A DNA stretch of 64,000 nucleotides from Chryseobacterium caseinilyticum (GCF_014837145.1 NZ_JACYFS010000007.1:62001-126000), one strand, 5' to 3'; counted from the first letter of the stretch, positions 18,058-27,170 are shown. Notes: a model not told the origin generated them from the sequence alone. Program-made: numbers and translations.

Positions 18058-18077
18058 TTGTAGTAGTTCTACTACAA
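18058..18077. promoter_or_regulatory. Perfect 20-bp palindrome, operator candidate of the cargo operon
   Basis: TTGTAGTAG, TT, CTACTACAA: two exact 9-bp arms, located 53 bp upstream of the LysM gene start and downstream of nuoN. There is no T-run, so it is not a typical terminator. A dimeric regulator site is the simplest reading. Confidence 0.5.
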
Positions 18078-18102
18078 GTGATATTAAAATTTCTTCCGCA
18101 CA

Positions 18103-18133
18103 AAAAAGCCTTCCAAAATAATTTGAAAGGCTG
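18103..18133 (-). terminator. Terminator of the nuo operon
   Basis: AGCCTTCCAAA / TTTGAAAGGCT arms; on the minus strand the stem is followed by T6. It lies 24 bp after nuoN and separates the nuo operon from the cargo operon. Confidence 0.85.
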
Positions 18134-18156
18134 ATATATTTTAAAAAGAATTTTTA

Positions 18157-19548
18157 TTATCCTGCGAAAGCAAAAACTTTAGCAAACAAATCGGGGAAAA
18201 CTCCGAATAAAACAAGTGATGCAATGACAAAAACTGCTACGATGTTGTAAGTGATTGTTGCTTTTTCTGCTGTTTTAAATGTGGTTTCTTTGAAGAAGAA
18301 CATGGCGATGATCAGTCTTAAATAATAAGCAATTGAAATCGCTGAGCCTAATACCGCTACCAAAACAATTCCTACATTATCATCATTCCCTAATGCCTGA
18401 GCAAATAATGAAAATTTTCCCATGAAACCGGCAGTCAACGGAATTCCTGCCATTGAAAGCAGAGATATTGAAGTGGCTACCGCAAGAAGAGGTTCAGATT
18501 TCGCCAGACCTTTAAATGCTTCATAAGATGCTTCTTTTTTGATTTTTTCAACATAAATAAGACACATAAACACGCCTACCGTTGCCAGTGAATAAGCAAA
18601 AAGGTAAAACGCCAGAGTGTATGTACTCATAGAATTCATTCCGAAAAACACAAGACCGATGTAACCGGCGTGTGATACTGATGAATATGCAAGCATTCTT
18701 TTTGCATTGGTTTGCGCAAGTCCCATTACGTTGGCCAAAAGAAGAGTGATGATAACGAAAACGCCCAGAATATCAATCCACTGTTCGGTAACGCCTACAA
18801 AACCGATGCTCATCATTTTAAATAAAGCAAAAAATCCTGAAATTTTTACTACACTCGCCATAAAAGCAGTTACCAGCGAAGGAGAACCGTAATATACATC
18901 CGGGCTCCACATGTGGAATGGTGCCAAAGCCACTTTGAAAGACATGGCACAAAGTATCATGATTACTCCAATGGTAAACATAATGCTGTTAGGATTTGCA
19001 ATACTGAAATCCTGAATGTTCATTAAATCAAAACTTCCGGTGCTTCCATAAATGAAAGCAATACCGAATAAAAGAAATCCTGTAGCAAATGCTCCCATCA
19101 GGAAATATTTTATTGAGGCTTCATTTGATCTTAAATCTGTTTTGTTTGCCCCTGCAAGTACATATAACGGAATAGATAATATCTCGATTCCGATAAATAA
19201 TGTTACCAAGTTCTGGAAACCGAAAAGGGTAATCCCACCACAAAGTGCAAAAAGCATCAGGGCATACAGTTCAGACTGATGGCTTCTGTGATTGCTGAAT
19301 GCAAAACCACCCAGGAAAAACAACAGCAATGTAGTAACCAAAGAAATTTTGGTAAATAATGCTGCATTGTCGCTGTAGTTGTACATGGCTTTGTACTGGT
19401 TCAGAAATTCTGCCTGTGGGAAAAAGCTCACAACCAAAGCGATGATAAGCCCCAGAATACCGATGTATCTCGCCAATTTTCCTTTTTCAAAAACTCCTGA
19501 AAACAAAGCTGCAACAGCGGTTAGGAAAACAATTATTAAAACACTCAT
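18157..19548 (-). CDS. nuoN: NADH-quinone oxidoreductase subunit N
   Basis: 463 residues, about 14 transmembrane helices. It is one of the three antiporter-like proton-pumping subunits of complex I. The conserved core is visible: KYFLMGAFATGFLLFGIAFIYG, then MSFKVALAPFHMWSPDVYYG and MLAYSSVSHAGYIGL with channel Lys residues. It is the last gene of the nuo operon; a terminator follows. A TTTGA-repeat copy sits 7 bp upstream of its start. Confidence 0.97.
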   Translation of the reverse strand: MSVLIIVFLTAVAALFSGVFEKGKLARYIGILGLIIALVVSFFPQAEFLNQYKAMYNYSDNAALFTKISLVTTLLLFFLGGFAFSNHRSHQSELYALMLFALCGGITLFGFQNLVTLFIGIEILSIPLYVLAGANKTDLRSNEASIKYFLMGAFATGFLLFGIAFIYGSTGSFDLMNIQDFSIANPNSIMFTIGVIMILCAMSFKVALAPFHMWSPDVYYGSPSLVTAFMASVVKISGFFALFKMMSIGFVGVTEQWIDILGVFVIITLLLANVMGLAQTNAKRMLAYSSVSHAGYIGLVFFGMNSMSTYTLAFYLFAYSLATVGVFMCLIYVEKIKKEASYEAFKGLAKSEPLLAVATSISLLSMAGIPLTAGFMGKFSLFAQALGNDDNVGIVLVAVLGSAISIAYYLRLIIAMFFFKETTFKTAEKATITYNIVAVFVIASLVLFGVFPDLFAKVFAFAG

Positions 19549-19554
19549 AGTATG

Positions 19555-19587
19555 GATTTGAGATTTAAAATTTGAGATTTGAAATTA
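19555..19587 (+). repeat. TTTGA-type interspersed repeat, copy 1 (before nuoN)
   Basis: About 33 bp made of ATTTGAGA / ATTTGAAA words. It lies directly upstream of the nuoN start and in the same orientation as the copies before nuoI, nuoH and nuoE. Confidence 0.7.
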
Positions 19588-19662
19588 GTCTTATCTAAAT
19601 TTTTCTGTTCTCTTATTTTTTAAATTATTTAATTAAAATTTATGTCACTCAATCTGAATTTC

Positions 19663-21156
19663 TTAAGAAATTAGAGATTTGTAAATAAACTGTACAGAAG
19701 TTCCTACCATATCGATAACCGGCTGAGGGAAGATTCCCAAGACGATCACAAAGACCGCAATACTTGCCAGTACCGAAAATTCTACAGCCGAAAGATCTCT
19801 TGCAGTACTCAAAACAGTATCGTCACCTTTTCCGAACATCGCTTTCCCGTAAAATCTAAGAAGATAAGCTGCACATAGAATAACCGTAAGACCTGAAATG
19901 ATACATGCCAAGACACTGAAGCTGAAAATTGATTTAATCAAAATAAATTCTCCGATAAAACCATTCGTCAACGGAACTCCCATTGATCCTAAAATAATAA
20001 TCAGGAAAAGAACAGCAAATTTCGGTGCTACTTTCGCTAAACCACCCATCTGTCTGATATCTCTTGATTTGAATCTCTTGTATAAAATATCACAACAGTA
20101 GAAAAGTCCGACAACGTTGATACCGTGAGCAAAAGTCTGTACCAAAGCACCTTCAGCACCTTCCACATTGAAAGTTCCTCTTAAGGTCACCACCGCTGAA
20201 GCAAAAATTCCCGCTACCATCAAGCCTACGTGAGAGAATGATGAATAAGCAATAATTCTTTTCATATCAGTCTGAATAATCGCAATTAAAGCACCGTGTA
20301 CAATTCCTACAATCGCAAGAATGATTACAATCTGTCCGCTGATTCCTAAGATAGCAGTTGGTGTGATCGGTAATAAATATCGTAAAACTCCGTAGATCGC
20401 CATTTTCAGCATGATACCTGATAAAAGCATCGATCCCTGAGTAGGAGAGTAGGTATAAGTATCCGGCTGCCAGGTATGGAAAGGGAAAACCGGAAGTTTC
20501 ACTGCAAAAGCAAAGAAAATCATCCAGAAAACAACTACCTGCTGTGTATCTCCCAAATTGGCATTGTATAAATCTGTAAGTGCAAATGAAGCAGAGTGAA
20601 TCCCCACATAGATGATTCCTGCAAGCATAAATAATGAACCTACGAAAGTATACACGAAGAATTTTGTAGTAAATTCAAATCTTTTGTTTTCCTGACCCCA
20701 AAGAGCCGCAATAAACCAGATCGGAATTAAAGTAACTTCCCAGAAAATATAGAATAACAATCCGTCCAAAGAAGTGAAAACTCCGATAAGACCAAACTGC
20801 ATCAATAAGATTAAACCATAGAAGGTATTTCTGTAGCTTACATTTTCATTAAATGATGAAAGAATGATGATCGGCATCAGAATGTTGGTCAGCAACAGAA
20901 GAAGCAAACTCATCCCATCAATCCCAAAATGCAGCGTACTTTTGATAAACTGAGACCAAGGATAATTGATTTCGTACTGCAATACGCTGTCTACGGTAGG
21001 TGCAAAGTCAAAATCTGCAGCTACATAGAAGGTTAAGAGCATTTGTACAAGGGCAATCGCCAGTGCCACATATTTGCTGGAAGCATTTTTCCAGGCAAAG
21101 ACTATTCCCGAACCTACAAGAGGTAAAAGTAATAATGTTAATAGTAAATAAGACAT
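19663..21156 (-). CDS. nuoM: NADH-quinone oxidoreductase subunit M
   Basis: 497 residues, polytopic antiporter-like complex I subunit. Recognised by FYIFWEVTLIPIWFIAALWG (functional Glu), FAVKLPVFPFHTWQPDTYTY (Lys in the channel) and MKRIIAYSSFSHVGLMVAG. Its start overlaps the nuoL stop by one base (coordinate 21156), so it is translationally coupled. It pumps protons across the inner membrane with NuoL and NuoN. Confidence 0.97.
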   Translation of the reverse strand: MSYLLLTLLLLPLVGSGIVFAWKNASSKYVALAIALVQMLLTFYVAADFDFAPTVDSVLQYEINYPWSQFIKSTLHFGIDGMSLLLLLLTNILMPIIILSSFNENVSYRNTFYGLILLMQFGLIGVFTSLDGLLFYIFWEVTLIPIWFIAALWGQENKRFEFTTKFFVYTFVGSLFMLAGIIYVGIHSASFALTDLYNANLGDTQQVVVFWMIFFAFAVKLPVFPFHTWQPDTYTYSPTQGSMLLSGIMLKMAIYGVLRYLLPITPTAILGISGQIVIILAIVGIVHGALIAIIQTDMKRIIAYSSFSHVGLMVAGIFASAVVTLRGTFNVEGAEGALVQTFAHGINVVGLFYCCDILYKRFKSRDIRQMGGLAKVAPKFAVLFLIIILGSMGVPLTNGFIGEFILIKSIFSFSVLACIISGLTVILCAAYLLRFYGKAMFGKGDDTVLSTARDLSAVEFSVLASIAVFVIVLGIFPQPVIDMVGTSVQFIYKSLIS

Positions 21157-23069
21157 TATTGTAATATAAAGTTAACAATCAATATAATTCCCACAGCTAA
21201 AGACATGATGAGAATGTAGGTTTCTACATTTCCGTTCTGGATGCGTTTCATAGATCTTCCGCTGTCTTCAGCACCTTCGCCTACGAAATCTACAGCTTTA
21301 TCTAAAACGTTTTTATCAAACATTTTTCCGCCACGTCCCAATCCTTCAACTGTTTTTACAATCAGAGCATTGTAAATTTCGTCTACATATAATTTTTTAG
21401 CAGAAAGCCTTTCCCATCCGGTGTATTGCTCTTCCGGTAAAGCCTGTTTCTTTTTGTTGATGTAAATGTTTTTAACGATAAACCAAACGGTAAAGAACAT
21501 TAAAACTGTCGCACCCAAAAGAATCATTTCAGTTCCGAACGGAACTCCCGATAGAGTAGATTCCATCTGTTTGTAGCTTTCTTCTGTTAAAACAGGTTTA
21601 AGCCATTCCATCAGCTTAGCATAATGCCCGTGACCGATGAAGTGAGGAAGGTTGATAAATCCACCTAAAACTGAAAGAACTGCAAGTACGATTAACGGTA
21701 AAGTCATCGTAGAAGGACTCTCATGTAAATGATGTTTCTGCTCTTCCGTACCTCTAAACTCTCCATGGAAAGTAAGATAGTAAAGTCTGAACATATAAGC
21801 TGCGGTAGTTGCTGCCAGTAAAAACAAGATTACCCAATAAACAGGGTTTTTAGCGAAAGCGGCAACCAAAATTTCGTCTTTAGAAATCATTCCTGAAAGC
21901 AAAGGGAATCCTGAGATGGCCAAAGTTCCGATAAGGAATGTAAAATGAGTAATTGGAATATATTTTTTTAAACCTCCCATGAAACGCATATCCTGCTCGT
22001 TGCTCATTGCGTGGATAACAGAACCTGCCCCAAGGAACATTAAAGCTTTAAAGAAAGCATGCGTCATTACGTGGAACATCGCTGTTGTGTAAGCTCCCAA
22101 ACCTAAAGCAATAAACATAAAACCAAGCTGTGAAACTGTAGAATATGCCAGTACTTTTTTGATATCGTTTTGTCTGAGTGCGTAGAAACCTGCCAAAGCC
22201 GCTGTTAAGAATCCGATGAAAAGAATTCCGCCCTGAACGGTTGGCGCTAAAGTGAATAAGAAATTTGATCTTACTACTAAGTAGATACCAGCGGTAACCA
22301 TCGTTGCTGCGTGAATTAATGCAGAAACCGGAGTCGGACCTGCCATCGCATCCGGCAACCAAGTGTACAAAGGAACCTGAGCAGATTTACCTGTCGCTCC
22401 GATGAATAAACTCGCTGTGATGAAGATGATGATTGTTCCGTCCAGTTCAAACTGTCCGGCGTTTTGTTTTATAGAAAGGTAATCAATTGCGTTAGTTTGT
22501 GAAGCGATCATAAAGATTCCGATCAACAATGCAAGGTCACCAATTCTGTTCATGATGAAAGCTTTTCTCGCTGCTTTACCATATTCTTCGTTGGTGTACC
22601 AGAATCCGATCAACAGATAAGAACAAAGTCCTACACCTTCCCATCCGATGAAAAGGATGAGGTAGTTGCTTCCCATTACCAAAAGTAACATGGAGAAGAT
22701 GAAGAGATTTAAATAAGTAAAAAACTTATAGAAACCTTTATCGTGACTCATATAACCGATAGAGTAGAGGTGAATCAGAGACCCGATACCTGTAATGATC
22801 ATTACCATCATCAAAGAAAGCTGATCAATAAGGAAACCGAAATTAATCTGAATACCATTTACTCTGAACCATTCAAAAGCTGTAAAAACCTGCGGCTGGC
22901 TTTCAGAATCAAAATTTAAAAATAAATAAACGGCAATCGCAAAAGATCCGAAAACCATTGCTGTAGCCAAAGAACCAACTACAACTTTAGGAAGATTTTT
23001 CCCGAAAAGTCCGTTGATGAGAAACCCTAAAAGAGGTAAAAGTATTATTGCATACACTAAATTTTCCAT
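21156..23069 (-). CDS. nuoL: NADH-quinone oxidoreductase subunit L
   Basis: 637 residues, the distal antiporter-like subunit with the long lateral helix at its C-terminus. Hallmarks: LFIGWEGVGLCSYLLIGFW, KSAQVPLYTWLPDAMAGPTP, SALIHAATMVTAGIYLVVR and KKVLAYSTVSQLGFMFIALG. A His-rich cytoplasmic loop (EEQKHHLHESP) follows residue ~430. It starts 3 bp after nuoK stops and overlaps nuoM. Confidence 0.97.
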   Translation of the reverse strand: MENLVYAIILLPLLGFLINGLFGKNLPKVVVGSLATAMVFGSFAIAVYLFLNFDSESQPQVFTAFEWFRVNGIQINFGFLIDQLSLMMVMIITGIGSLIHLYSIGYMSHDKGFYKFFTYLNLFIFSMLLLVMGSNYLILFIGWEGVGLCSYLLIGFWYTNEEYGKAARKAFIMNRIGDLALLIGIFMIASQTNAIDYLSIKQNAGQFELDGTIIIFITASLFIGATGKSAQVPLYTWLPDAMAGPTPVSALIHAATMVTAGIYLVVRSNFLFTLAPTVQGGILFIGFLTAALAGFYALRQNDIKKVLAYSTVSQLGFMFIALGLGAYTTAMFHVMTHAFFKALMFLGAGSVIHAMSNEQDMRFMGGLKKYIPITHFTFLIGTLAISGFPLLSGMISKDEILVAAFAKNPVYWVILFLLAATTAAYMFRLYYLTFHGEFRGTEEQKHHLHESPSTMTLPLIVLAVLSVLGGFINLPHFIGHGHYAKLMEWLKPVLTEESYKQMESTLSGVPFGTEMILLGATVLMFFTVWFIVKNIYINKKKQALPEEQYTGWERLSAKKLYVDEIYNALIVKTVEGLGRGGKMFDKNVLDKAVDFVGEGAEDSGRSMKRIQNGNVETYILIMSLAVGIILIVNFILQ

Positions 23070-23072
23070 TCT

Positions 23073-23402
23073 TTATCCTCTTAATTTATTAAATATACTT
23101 ACATCTACAGAACGGGTGTTTCGGTACAGCATTGCAATAATTGCCAGACCTACCGCTACTTCAGCAGCAGCAACTACCATGATAAAAAATACCAGAAGCT
23201 GTCCGTCGCTGTTCCCGTTGTATGCTGAGAATGCAGCCAGTAAAAGGTTTACAGAATTGAGCATCAGCTCTACACAACCCAACATCACAATCGCATTTTT
23301 TCTTACCAATACTCCTAAAACTCCAAGACTGAAAAGTACAGACGAAAGAATAATGAAGTACTCTAAGGGAATGCTTTGCATAAATGTATTTACTTCTCCC
23401 AT
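23073..23402 (-). CDS. nuoK: NADH-quinone oxidoreductase subunit K
   Basis: 109 residues, three TM helices. The conserved Glu residues in the membrane are visible in VMLGCVELMLNSVNLLL and MVVAAAEVAVGLAI. Normal length for the family. Spacing is 4 bp to nuoJ and 3 bp to nuoL. Confidence 0.96.
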   Translation of the reverse strand: MGEVNTFMQSIPLEYFIILSSVLFSLGVLGVLVRKNAIVMLGCVELMLNSVNLLLAAFSAYNGNSDGQLLVFFIMVVAAAEVAVGLAIIAMLYRNTRSVDVSIFNKLRG

Positions 23403-23406
23403 AATT

Positions 23407-23904
23407 TTATAAATCTTTTTTACCGATTAATACCGCACCTACAATACCAGCCAGAATAAGGATGGAAGCAAGCTCAAACGGCAAAACATATTCGTTAAAT
23501 AAAAGTCTTCCCAGATTTTTTGTAAGACCAACACCTTTATCTACATTGGCTACCACAACGTGTTTCTGCTCAATACCTCTGAAAACGCCTAAAAGCCCGA
23601 TTAAAAGAAGACCAGCTGTAAAAACTCCGATAAATTTCAATGAACTGGATTTTTTACTTTCGTCTTCTTTATTGAGATTAAGCATCATCAGGATGTAAAG
23701 GAATAAAACCATGATCGCACCTGCGTAAACGATGATCTGTATGATGGCAAGGAACTGTGCATTCAGAAGAACATACATTCCCGCGATTGAAAACATTGTA
23801 ACAATTAATGACAGAATAGCATATAAAGGATTTTTTGCAAATACAAAGTAAACTGCACTTGCCACTGCTAAAAACGCCACCAGGAAAAATAAAAACTGAT
23901 CCAT
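23407..23904 (-). CDS. nuoJ: NADH-quinone oxidoreductase subunit J
   Basis: 165 residues, five TM helices, with the helix containing the conserved YAGAIMVLFLYILMML pi-bulge region. It shares one base with the nuoI stop (coordinate 23904). Membrane arm subunit of complex I next to NuoK and NuoA. Confidence 0.96.
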   Translation of the reverse strand: MDQFLFFLVAFLAVASAVYFVFAKNPLYAILSLIVTMFSIAGMYVLLNAQFLAIIQIIVYAGAIMVLFLYILMMLNLNKEDESKKSSSLKFIGVFTAGLLLIGLLGVFRGIEQKHVVVANVDKGVGLTKNLGRLLFNEYVLPFELASILILAGIVGAVLIGKKDL

Positions 23905-24461
23905 TATTTTACTGCATTTTTTTGTTTCTCGGACTGTCTTTCAGTAATGTCAATCCTTTCATTAATTTTTTCTACCAGTTTATCTTTTCCGTAAATAAAA
24001 GAACCTCTGTTGGTTTCTACATCCACCAAACGGTCTGTAAGATAAATTGCAGATTTCGGACAGGCCTCTTCGCACATTCCGCAGAAAATACATCTCAACA
24101 TGTTGATTTCATATACCGATGCATATTTTTCTTCTCTGTAAAGATCTTTTTCTTCTCTGGTTCTTTCAGCAGCAGTCATTGTAATTGCTTCGGCAGGACA
24201 TGCCACTGCACACAAACCACAGGCTGTACATCTTTCTCTGCCTTCTTCGTCTCTTTTCAGAACGTGCTGACCTCTCCAGATATCTGCTCTCGGTTTCTGT
24301 ACTTCCGGATAAGAATAAACATTTGGAGCACGTTTTACAACGGTTCTCACAGCATGTTTGAAAGTAATACCCATACCTTTGAAAATCGCCGGAAGGTAGA
24401 TTTTTTCAGCAAGGGTCATTTCTTTATTCGAAACAACTTTTGATCTGTTGGTTAATTTCAT
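23904..24461 (-). CDS. nuoI: NADH-quinone oxidoreductase subunit I (two 4Fe-4S clusters)
   Basis: 185 residues, peripheral-arm ferredoxin-like subunit. Two complete CxxCxxCxxxCP motifs are present: CTACGLCAVACP and CIFCGMCEEACP. They carry clusters N6a and N6b, which pass electrons to NuoB. The ATG is preceded within 5 bp by a TTTGA-repeat copy, so its leader is repeat DNA rather than ordinary operon spacer. Confidence 0.97.
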   Translation of the reverse strand: MKLTNRSKVVSNKEMTLAEKIYLPAIFKGMGITFKHAVRTVVKRAPNVYSYPEVQKPRADIWRGQHVLKRDEEGRERCTACGLCAVACPAEAITMTAAERTREEKDLYREEKYASVYEINMLRCIFCGMCEEACPKSAIYLTDRLVDVETNRGSFIYGKDKLVEKINERIDITERQSEKQKNAVK

Positions 24462-24466
24462 TATAT

Positions 24467-24498
24467 TATTTGAAATTTGAAGTTTGAGATTTGAAATT
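24467..24498 (+). repeat. TTTGA-type repeat, copy 2; left inverted end of the S23 insert
   Basis: 32 bp that matches the reverse complement of 24993-25024 at 29 of 32 positions. Together the two copies bound a 558-bp segment whose only gene is the four-helix-bundle gene. Confidence 0.75.
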
Positions 24499-24552
24499 TA
24501 ATTCTGAATAGAATTGTCATAATCATAATTCTCAAGCCTTTAATTATTAACT

Positions 24553-24942
24553 TTATCTTTTAAATTTATTCCCGTTGTGTTCGGTACTTTTTAAATAATT
24601 TATAAATCCTGAAAGTTTTTTAGATAAAGATATTGTCTGCTCTTTTAAAAAACTAAATGTCTCTTCCTCTAAATAATTTCTGTCCAAAGCTCTTATTAAT
24701 TGCGAGCGAACTTCGCCTGCTGAACCTTTAGACATGGTAAGAAAGTTTATAAATTCTTTATTGCCTTCTCTTTCAAAACCTTCAGCAATATTATCCATTA
24801 TAGACGCTGAAGCTCTGTCAATTTGATTTTTGTCGTGATTTAAAAATTTCGGATTCAATAAACATTCTTTTTGAATCAACTGACAAAGGTTTCTTGAACT
24901 TTGCCAAATTTCTAAATCTTCAAAATTGTTAATCGTTGCCAT
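24553..24942 (-). CDS. Four-helix-bundle protein (S23 / 23S rRNA IVS-type)
   Basis: 129 residues. The signature FEDLEIWQSSRNLCQLI ... SIMDNIAEGFEREGNKEFINF ... GSAGEVRSQLIRAL identifies the four-helix-bundle family first described from 23S rRNA intervening sequences. The molecular role is unknown; related proteins (Avd) bind nucleic acids and work with reverse transcriptases in diversity-generating retroelements, but no such partner is here. It lies in the nuo operon between nuoH and nuoI, in the same orientation, and is bracketed by inverted 32-bp repeats. It is unrelated to complex I and appears to be a late insertion. Confidence 0.92.
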   Translation of the reverse strand: MATINNFEDLEIWQSSRNLCQLIQKECLLNPKFLNHDKNQIDRASASIMDNIAEGFEREGNKEFINFLTMSKGSAGEVRSQLIRALDRNYLEEETFSFLKEQTISLSKKLSGFINYLKSTEHNGNKFKR

Positions 24943-24992
24943 TCTATTTGAAATTTATTTGTTTAAGATAGTGAAAATCTGTTTTACAAACG

Positions 24993-25024
24993 AATTTCAA
25001 ATCTCAAACATCAAATCTCAAATT
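24993..25024 (-). repeat. TTTGA-type repeat, copy 3; right inverted end of the S23 insert
   Basis: Inverted partner of 24467-24498. It reaches into the nuoH stop codon (25023-25025), so the whole nuoH-nuoI spacer is bounded by these repeats. It is the only copy in the operon facing the other way. Confidence 0.75.
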
Positions 25025-26084
25025 ATTGAAAAGCTAAAATAACAGCTCCTGTAATCATCAAGTTCACCAATGCCAATGGAATTAATGTTTTCCATCCTAA
25101 ATGCATCAATTGGTCATATCTGAATCTTGGAAGTGTCCATCTGATCCACATAAAGATTAAAATTCCGACAACTGTTTTCGTTAAAAATGCTGCGATACTT
25201 AAAATTCCTGCGGTATTTTCTCCCCAATTCTGAGTTACCCATTCGATTCCCGGATAATTGTAACCTCCAAAGAAAAGAACGACCATGAAAGCGTTTGAAA
25301 TAAACATATTCACGTATTCTCCAAACATGTACAAACCTAACTTCATTGAAGAATATTCTGTAGAATATCCGGTTACCAGTTCAGATTCACACTCTGGTAA
25401 ATCGAAAGGGTGACGGTTGGTTTCTGCCAAAGCAGCAACAAAGAAAATAAGGAATGCCAGAGGCTGGTAAAATATATTCCAGTTCATACCGGAACCGAAA
25501 GGGATAATTCCCCAAAGTTTTCCTTCAGCCTGGTTTTCAGTAATTACTTTTAAATCTAAACTTCCTGTCATCATAATGATAGAAAGCAGTGCAAGCCCCA
25601 TCGCCAATTCGTAAGAAATCATCTGCGAAGAAGCACGGATGGCACCAAGTAGTGAATATTTATTGTTGGAAGCCCAGCCACCGATCATAATTCCGTAAAC
25701 TCCAATTGAAGCCATACCAATGATGAAAAGTACACCTACATCGATGTTGGCAACCTGTAAGTCATAAGAAACGTCTCCAATGCTCAGTGTTTTACCCCAT
25801 GGAATAACTGCTCCGGTGATTAATGAAATAAACATTACGAGTGCAGGTCCCAATACAAAAAGAAATTTTTCTGCATTGTGAGGTGTAAAATCTTCTTTAA
25901 AGAAAAATTTACCACCATCTGCAAGAGGCTGCAGTAAACCGAATGGCCCAGATCTGTTAGGCCCGATTCTGTCCTGCATAATGGCTGCCACTTTTCTTTC
26001 TGCCCAGGTAGAGTAGGCTGCAATCGTTAATGAAAGCAGGAAAAGTGCAAGTACAAGTATTAATTTAAATGTAATTAAATCCAT
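25023..26084 (-). CDS. nuoH: NADH-quinone oxidoreductase subunit H
   Basis: 353 residues, eight TM helices. It forms the quinone chamber at the junction of the arms. Visible landmarks: AERKVAAIMQDRIGPNRSGPFG, LAETNRHPFDLPECESELVTG (acidic quinone-site loop) and RWTLPRFRYDQLMHLGWK. A TTTGA repeat lies 8 bp upstream of the start. Confidence 0.97.
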   Translation of the reverse strand: MDLITFKLILVLALFLLSLTIAAYSTWAERKVAAIMQDRIGPNRSGPFGLLQPLADGGKFFFKEDFTPHNAEKFLFVLGPALVMFISLITGAVIPWGKTLSIGDVSYDLQVANIDVGVLFIIGMASIGVYGIMIGGWASNNKYSLLGAIRASSQMISYELAMGLALLSIIMMTGSLDLKVITENQAEGKLWGIIPFGSGMNWNIFYQPLAFLIFFVAALAETNRHPFDLPECESELVTGYSTEYSSMKLGLYMFGEYVNMFISNAFMVVLFFGGYNYPGIEWVTQNWGENTAGILSIAAFLTKTVVGILIFMWIRWTLPRFRYDQLMHLGWKTLIPLALVNLMITGAVILAFQ

Positions 26085-26091
26085 CTTTTAT

Positions 26092-26127
26092 AGTTTGAAA
26101 TTTGAGATTTGAAGTTTGAGATTTCAA
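26092..26127 (+). repeat. TTTGA-type repeat, copy 4 (before nuoH)
   Basis: About 36 bp of GTTTGAAATTTGAGATTTGA-like words, directly upstream of nuoH and in the same orientation as copies 1, 2 and 5. The adjacent bases to 26168 contain further CAAATTTTCAAATT words in the opposite sense. Confidence 0.7.
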
Positions 26128-26171
26128 GTAAACCCACTTTCAAATTTTCAAATTAATAAATTTTCAAATTT

Positions 26172-27170
26172 TTATTTTTCGTCTTTTTCGCTGATTTCTT
26201 TCGCCATCGGATTGTCTAAAACTCTCAATTCGTCTTTAGGCTTTTCGTAGTGGTTCAATGAAATAACTGAATGTCTGTCGATATTTCTCGGGCTCTCAAG
26301 GTTCCAGTCGCTGAGGCTTTTTCTTTCGAAACGGCAAGTGTCGCAGATGAATTCTTCAACTTCTCCCCACTGGTCTTTTCTTGCGGTAACTCTTACGATC
26401 TCATCACCTTTCATGTAAACAGTAGCTTTACCTGAACATTTATCGCATTTACATGAAGCGTTCATTGGTTTTGTAAACCATACTCTGCTTGCAAAACGTG
26501 CAGTTCTGTCTGTCAATGCTCCAACCGGGCAAACGTCAATTACGTTTCCAATGAAATCATTGTCTAAAGCTTTATTTAAATAAGTAGAAATTTCAGCATG
26601 ATCACCTCTGAACAAAATTCCGTGCTCACGCTCGCCTGTCAACTGATTAGCTGCTAAAACACATCTTGCGCACAGAATACAACGGTTCATATTCAGTTTG
26701 ATGTGTGGACCTAAGTCGTCTGCATCGTAAGTATTTCTCTTAAATTCAGTTCTTGTTTCAAGATTTCCGTGCTCGTAACCCAAATCCTGAAGATGACATT
26801 CTCCGGCCTGATCACAAACCGGGCAGTCTAACGGGTGGTTTACAAGTAAGAATTCGGTAACAGCTTTACGGCCTTCCTGTGCTTTATCAGAAGAAAGGTT
26901 TTTCACTTCCATTCCGTCCATCACATTGGTTCTGCAGCTTGCTACCAGTTTCGGCATAGGACGCGGATCTGCTTCCGAACCTTTGGAAACTTCTACCAAA
27001 CATGTTCTGCATCTTCCTCCGCTGGTTTCCAGTTTGCTGTAGTAGCACATTGCAGGAGGAACAGATTTTCCACCGATCTGTCTTGCAGCTTCCAAAATAG
27101 AAGTGCCAGGCAAAACTTCAGTAGTCTGTCCGTCTATCGTTATTTTGAATTTTTTAACCTCTTCGCTCAT
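26172..27170 (-). CDS. nuoG: NADH-quinone oxidoreductase subunit G, short form
   Basis: 332 residues, against roughly 700-900 in most bacteria. The N-terminal Fe-S part is intact: a 2Fe-2S site (CYYS..GGRCRTCLVEV..CRTN), the His-coordinated 4Fe-4S site (HPLDCPVCDQAGEC), a further 4Fe-4S site (CILCARCVLAA ... CPVGAL) and a CKCDKC/CDTC segment. The molybdopterin-oxidoreductase-like C-terminal domain is absent. There is no frameshift; this short form is what I expect in flavobacteria. It carries electrons from NuoF towards NuoI. Confidence 0.93.
   Translation of the reverse strand: MSEEVKKFKITIDGQTTEVLPGTSILEAARQIGGKSVPPAMCYYSKLETSGGRCRTCLVEVSKGSEADPRPMPKLVASCRTNVMDGMEVKNLSSDKAQEGRKAVTEFLLVNHPLDCPVCDQAGECHLQDLGYEHGNLETRTEFKRNTYDADDLGPHIKLNMNRCILCARCVLAANQLTGEREHGILFRGDHAEISTYLNKALDNDFIGNVIDVCPVGALTDRTARFASRVWFTKPMNASCKCDKCSGKATVYMKGDEIVRVTARKDQWGEVEEFICDTCRFERKSLSDWNLESPRNIDRHSVISLNHYEKPKDELRVLDNPMAKEISEKDEK

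Noticed and set aside
23835..24443. Long open frame (about 200 codons) on the plus strand opposite nuoI and nuoJ
   Set aside because: Lies entirely over two certain complex I genes, has odd Phe/Ser/Cys-rich composition and no domain; a shadow of the minus-strand coding pattern.
26172..27170. NuoG as a pseudogene truncated at its 3' end
   Set aside because: It has a clean stop, no remnant of the missing domain downstream, and short NuoG is expected in this lineage.
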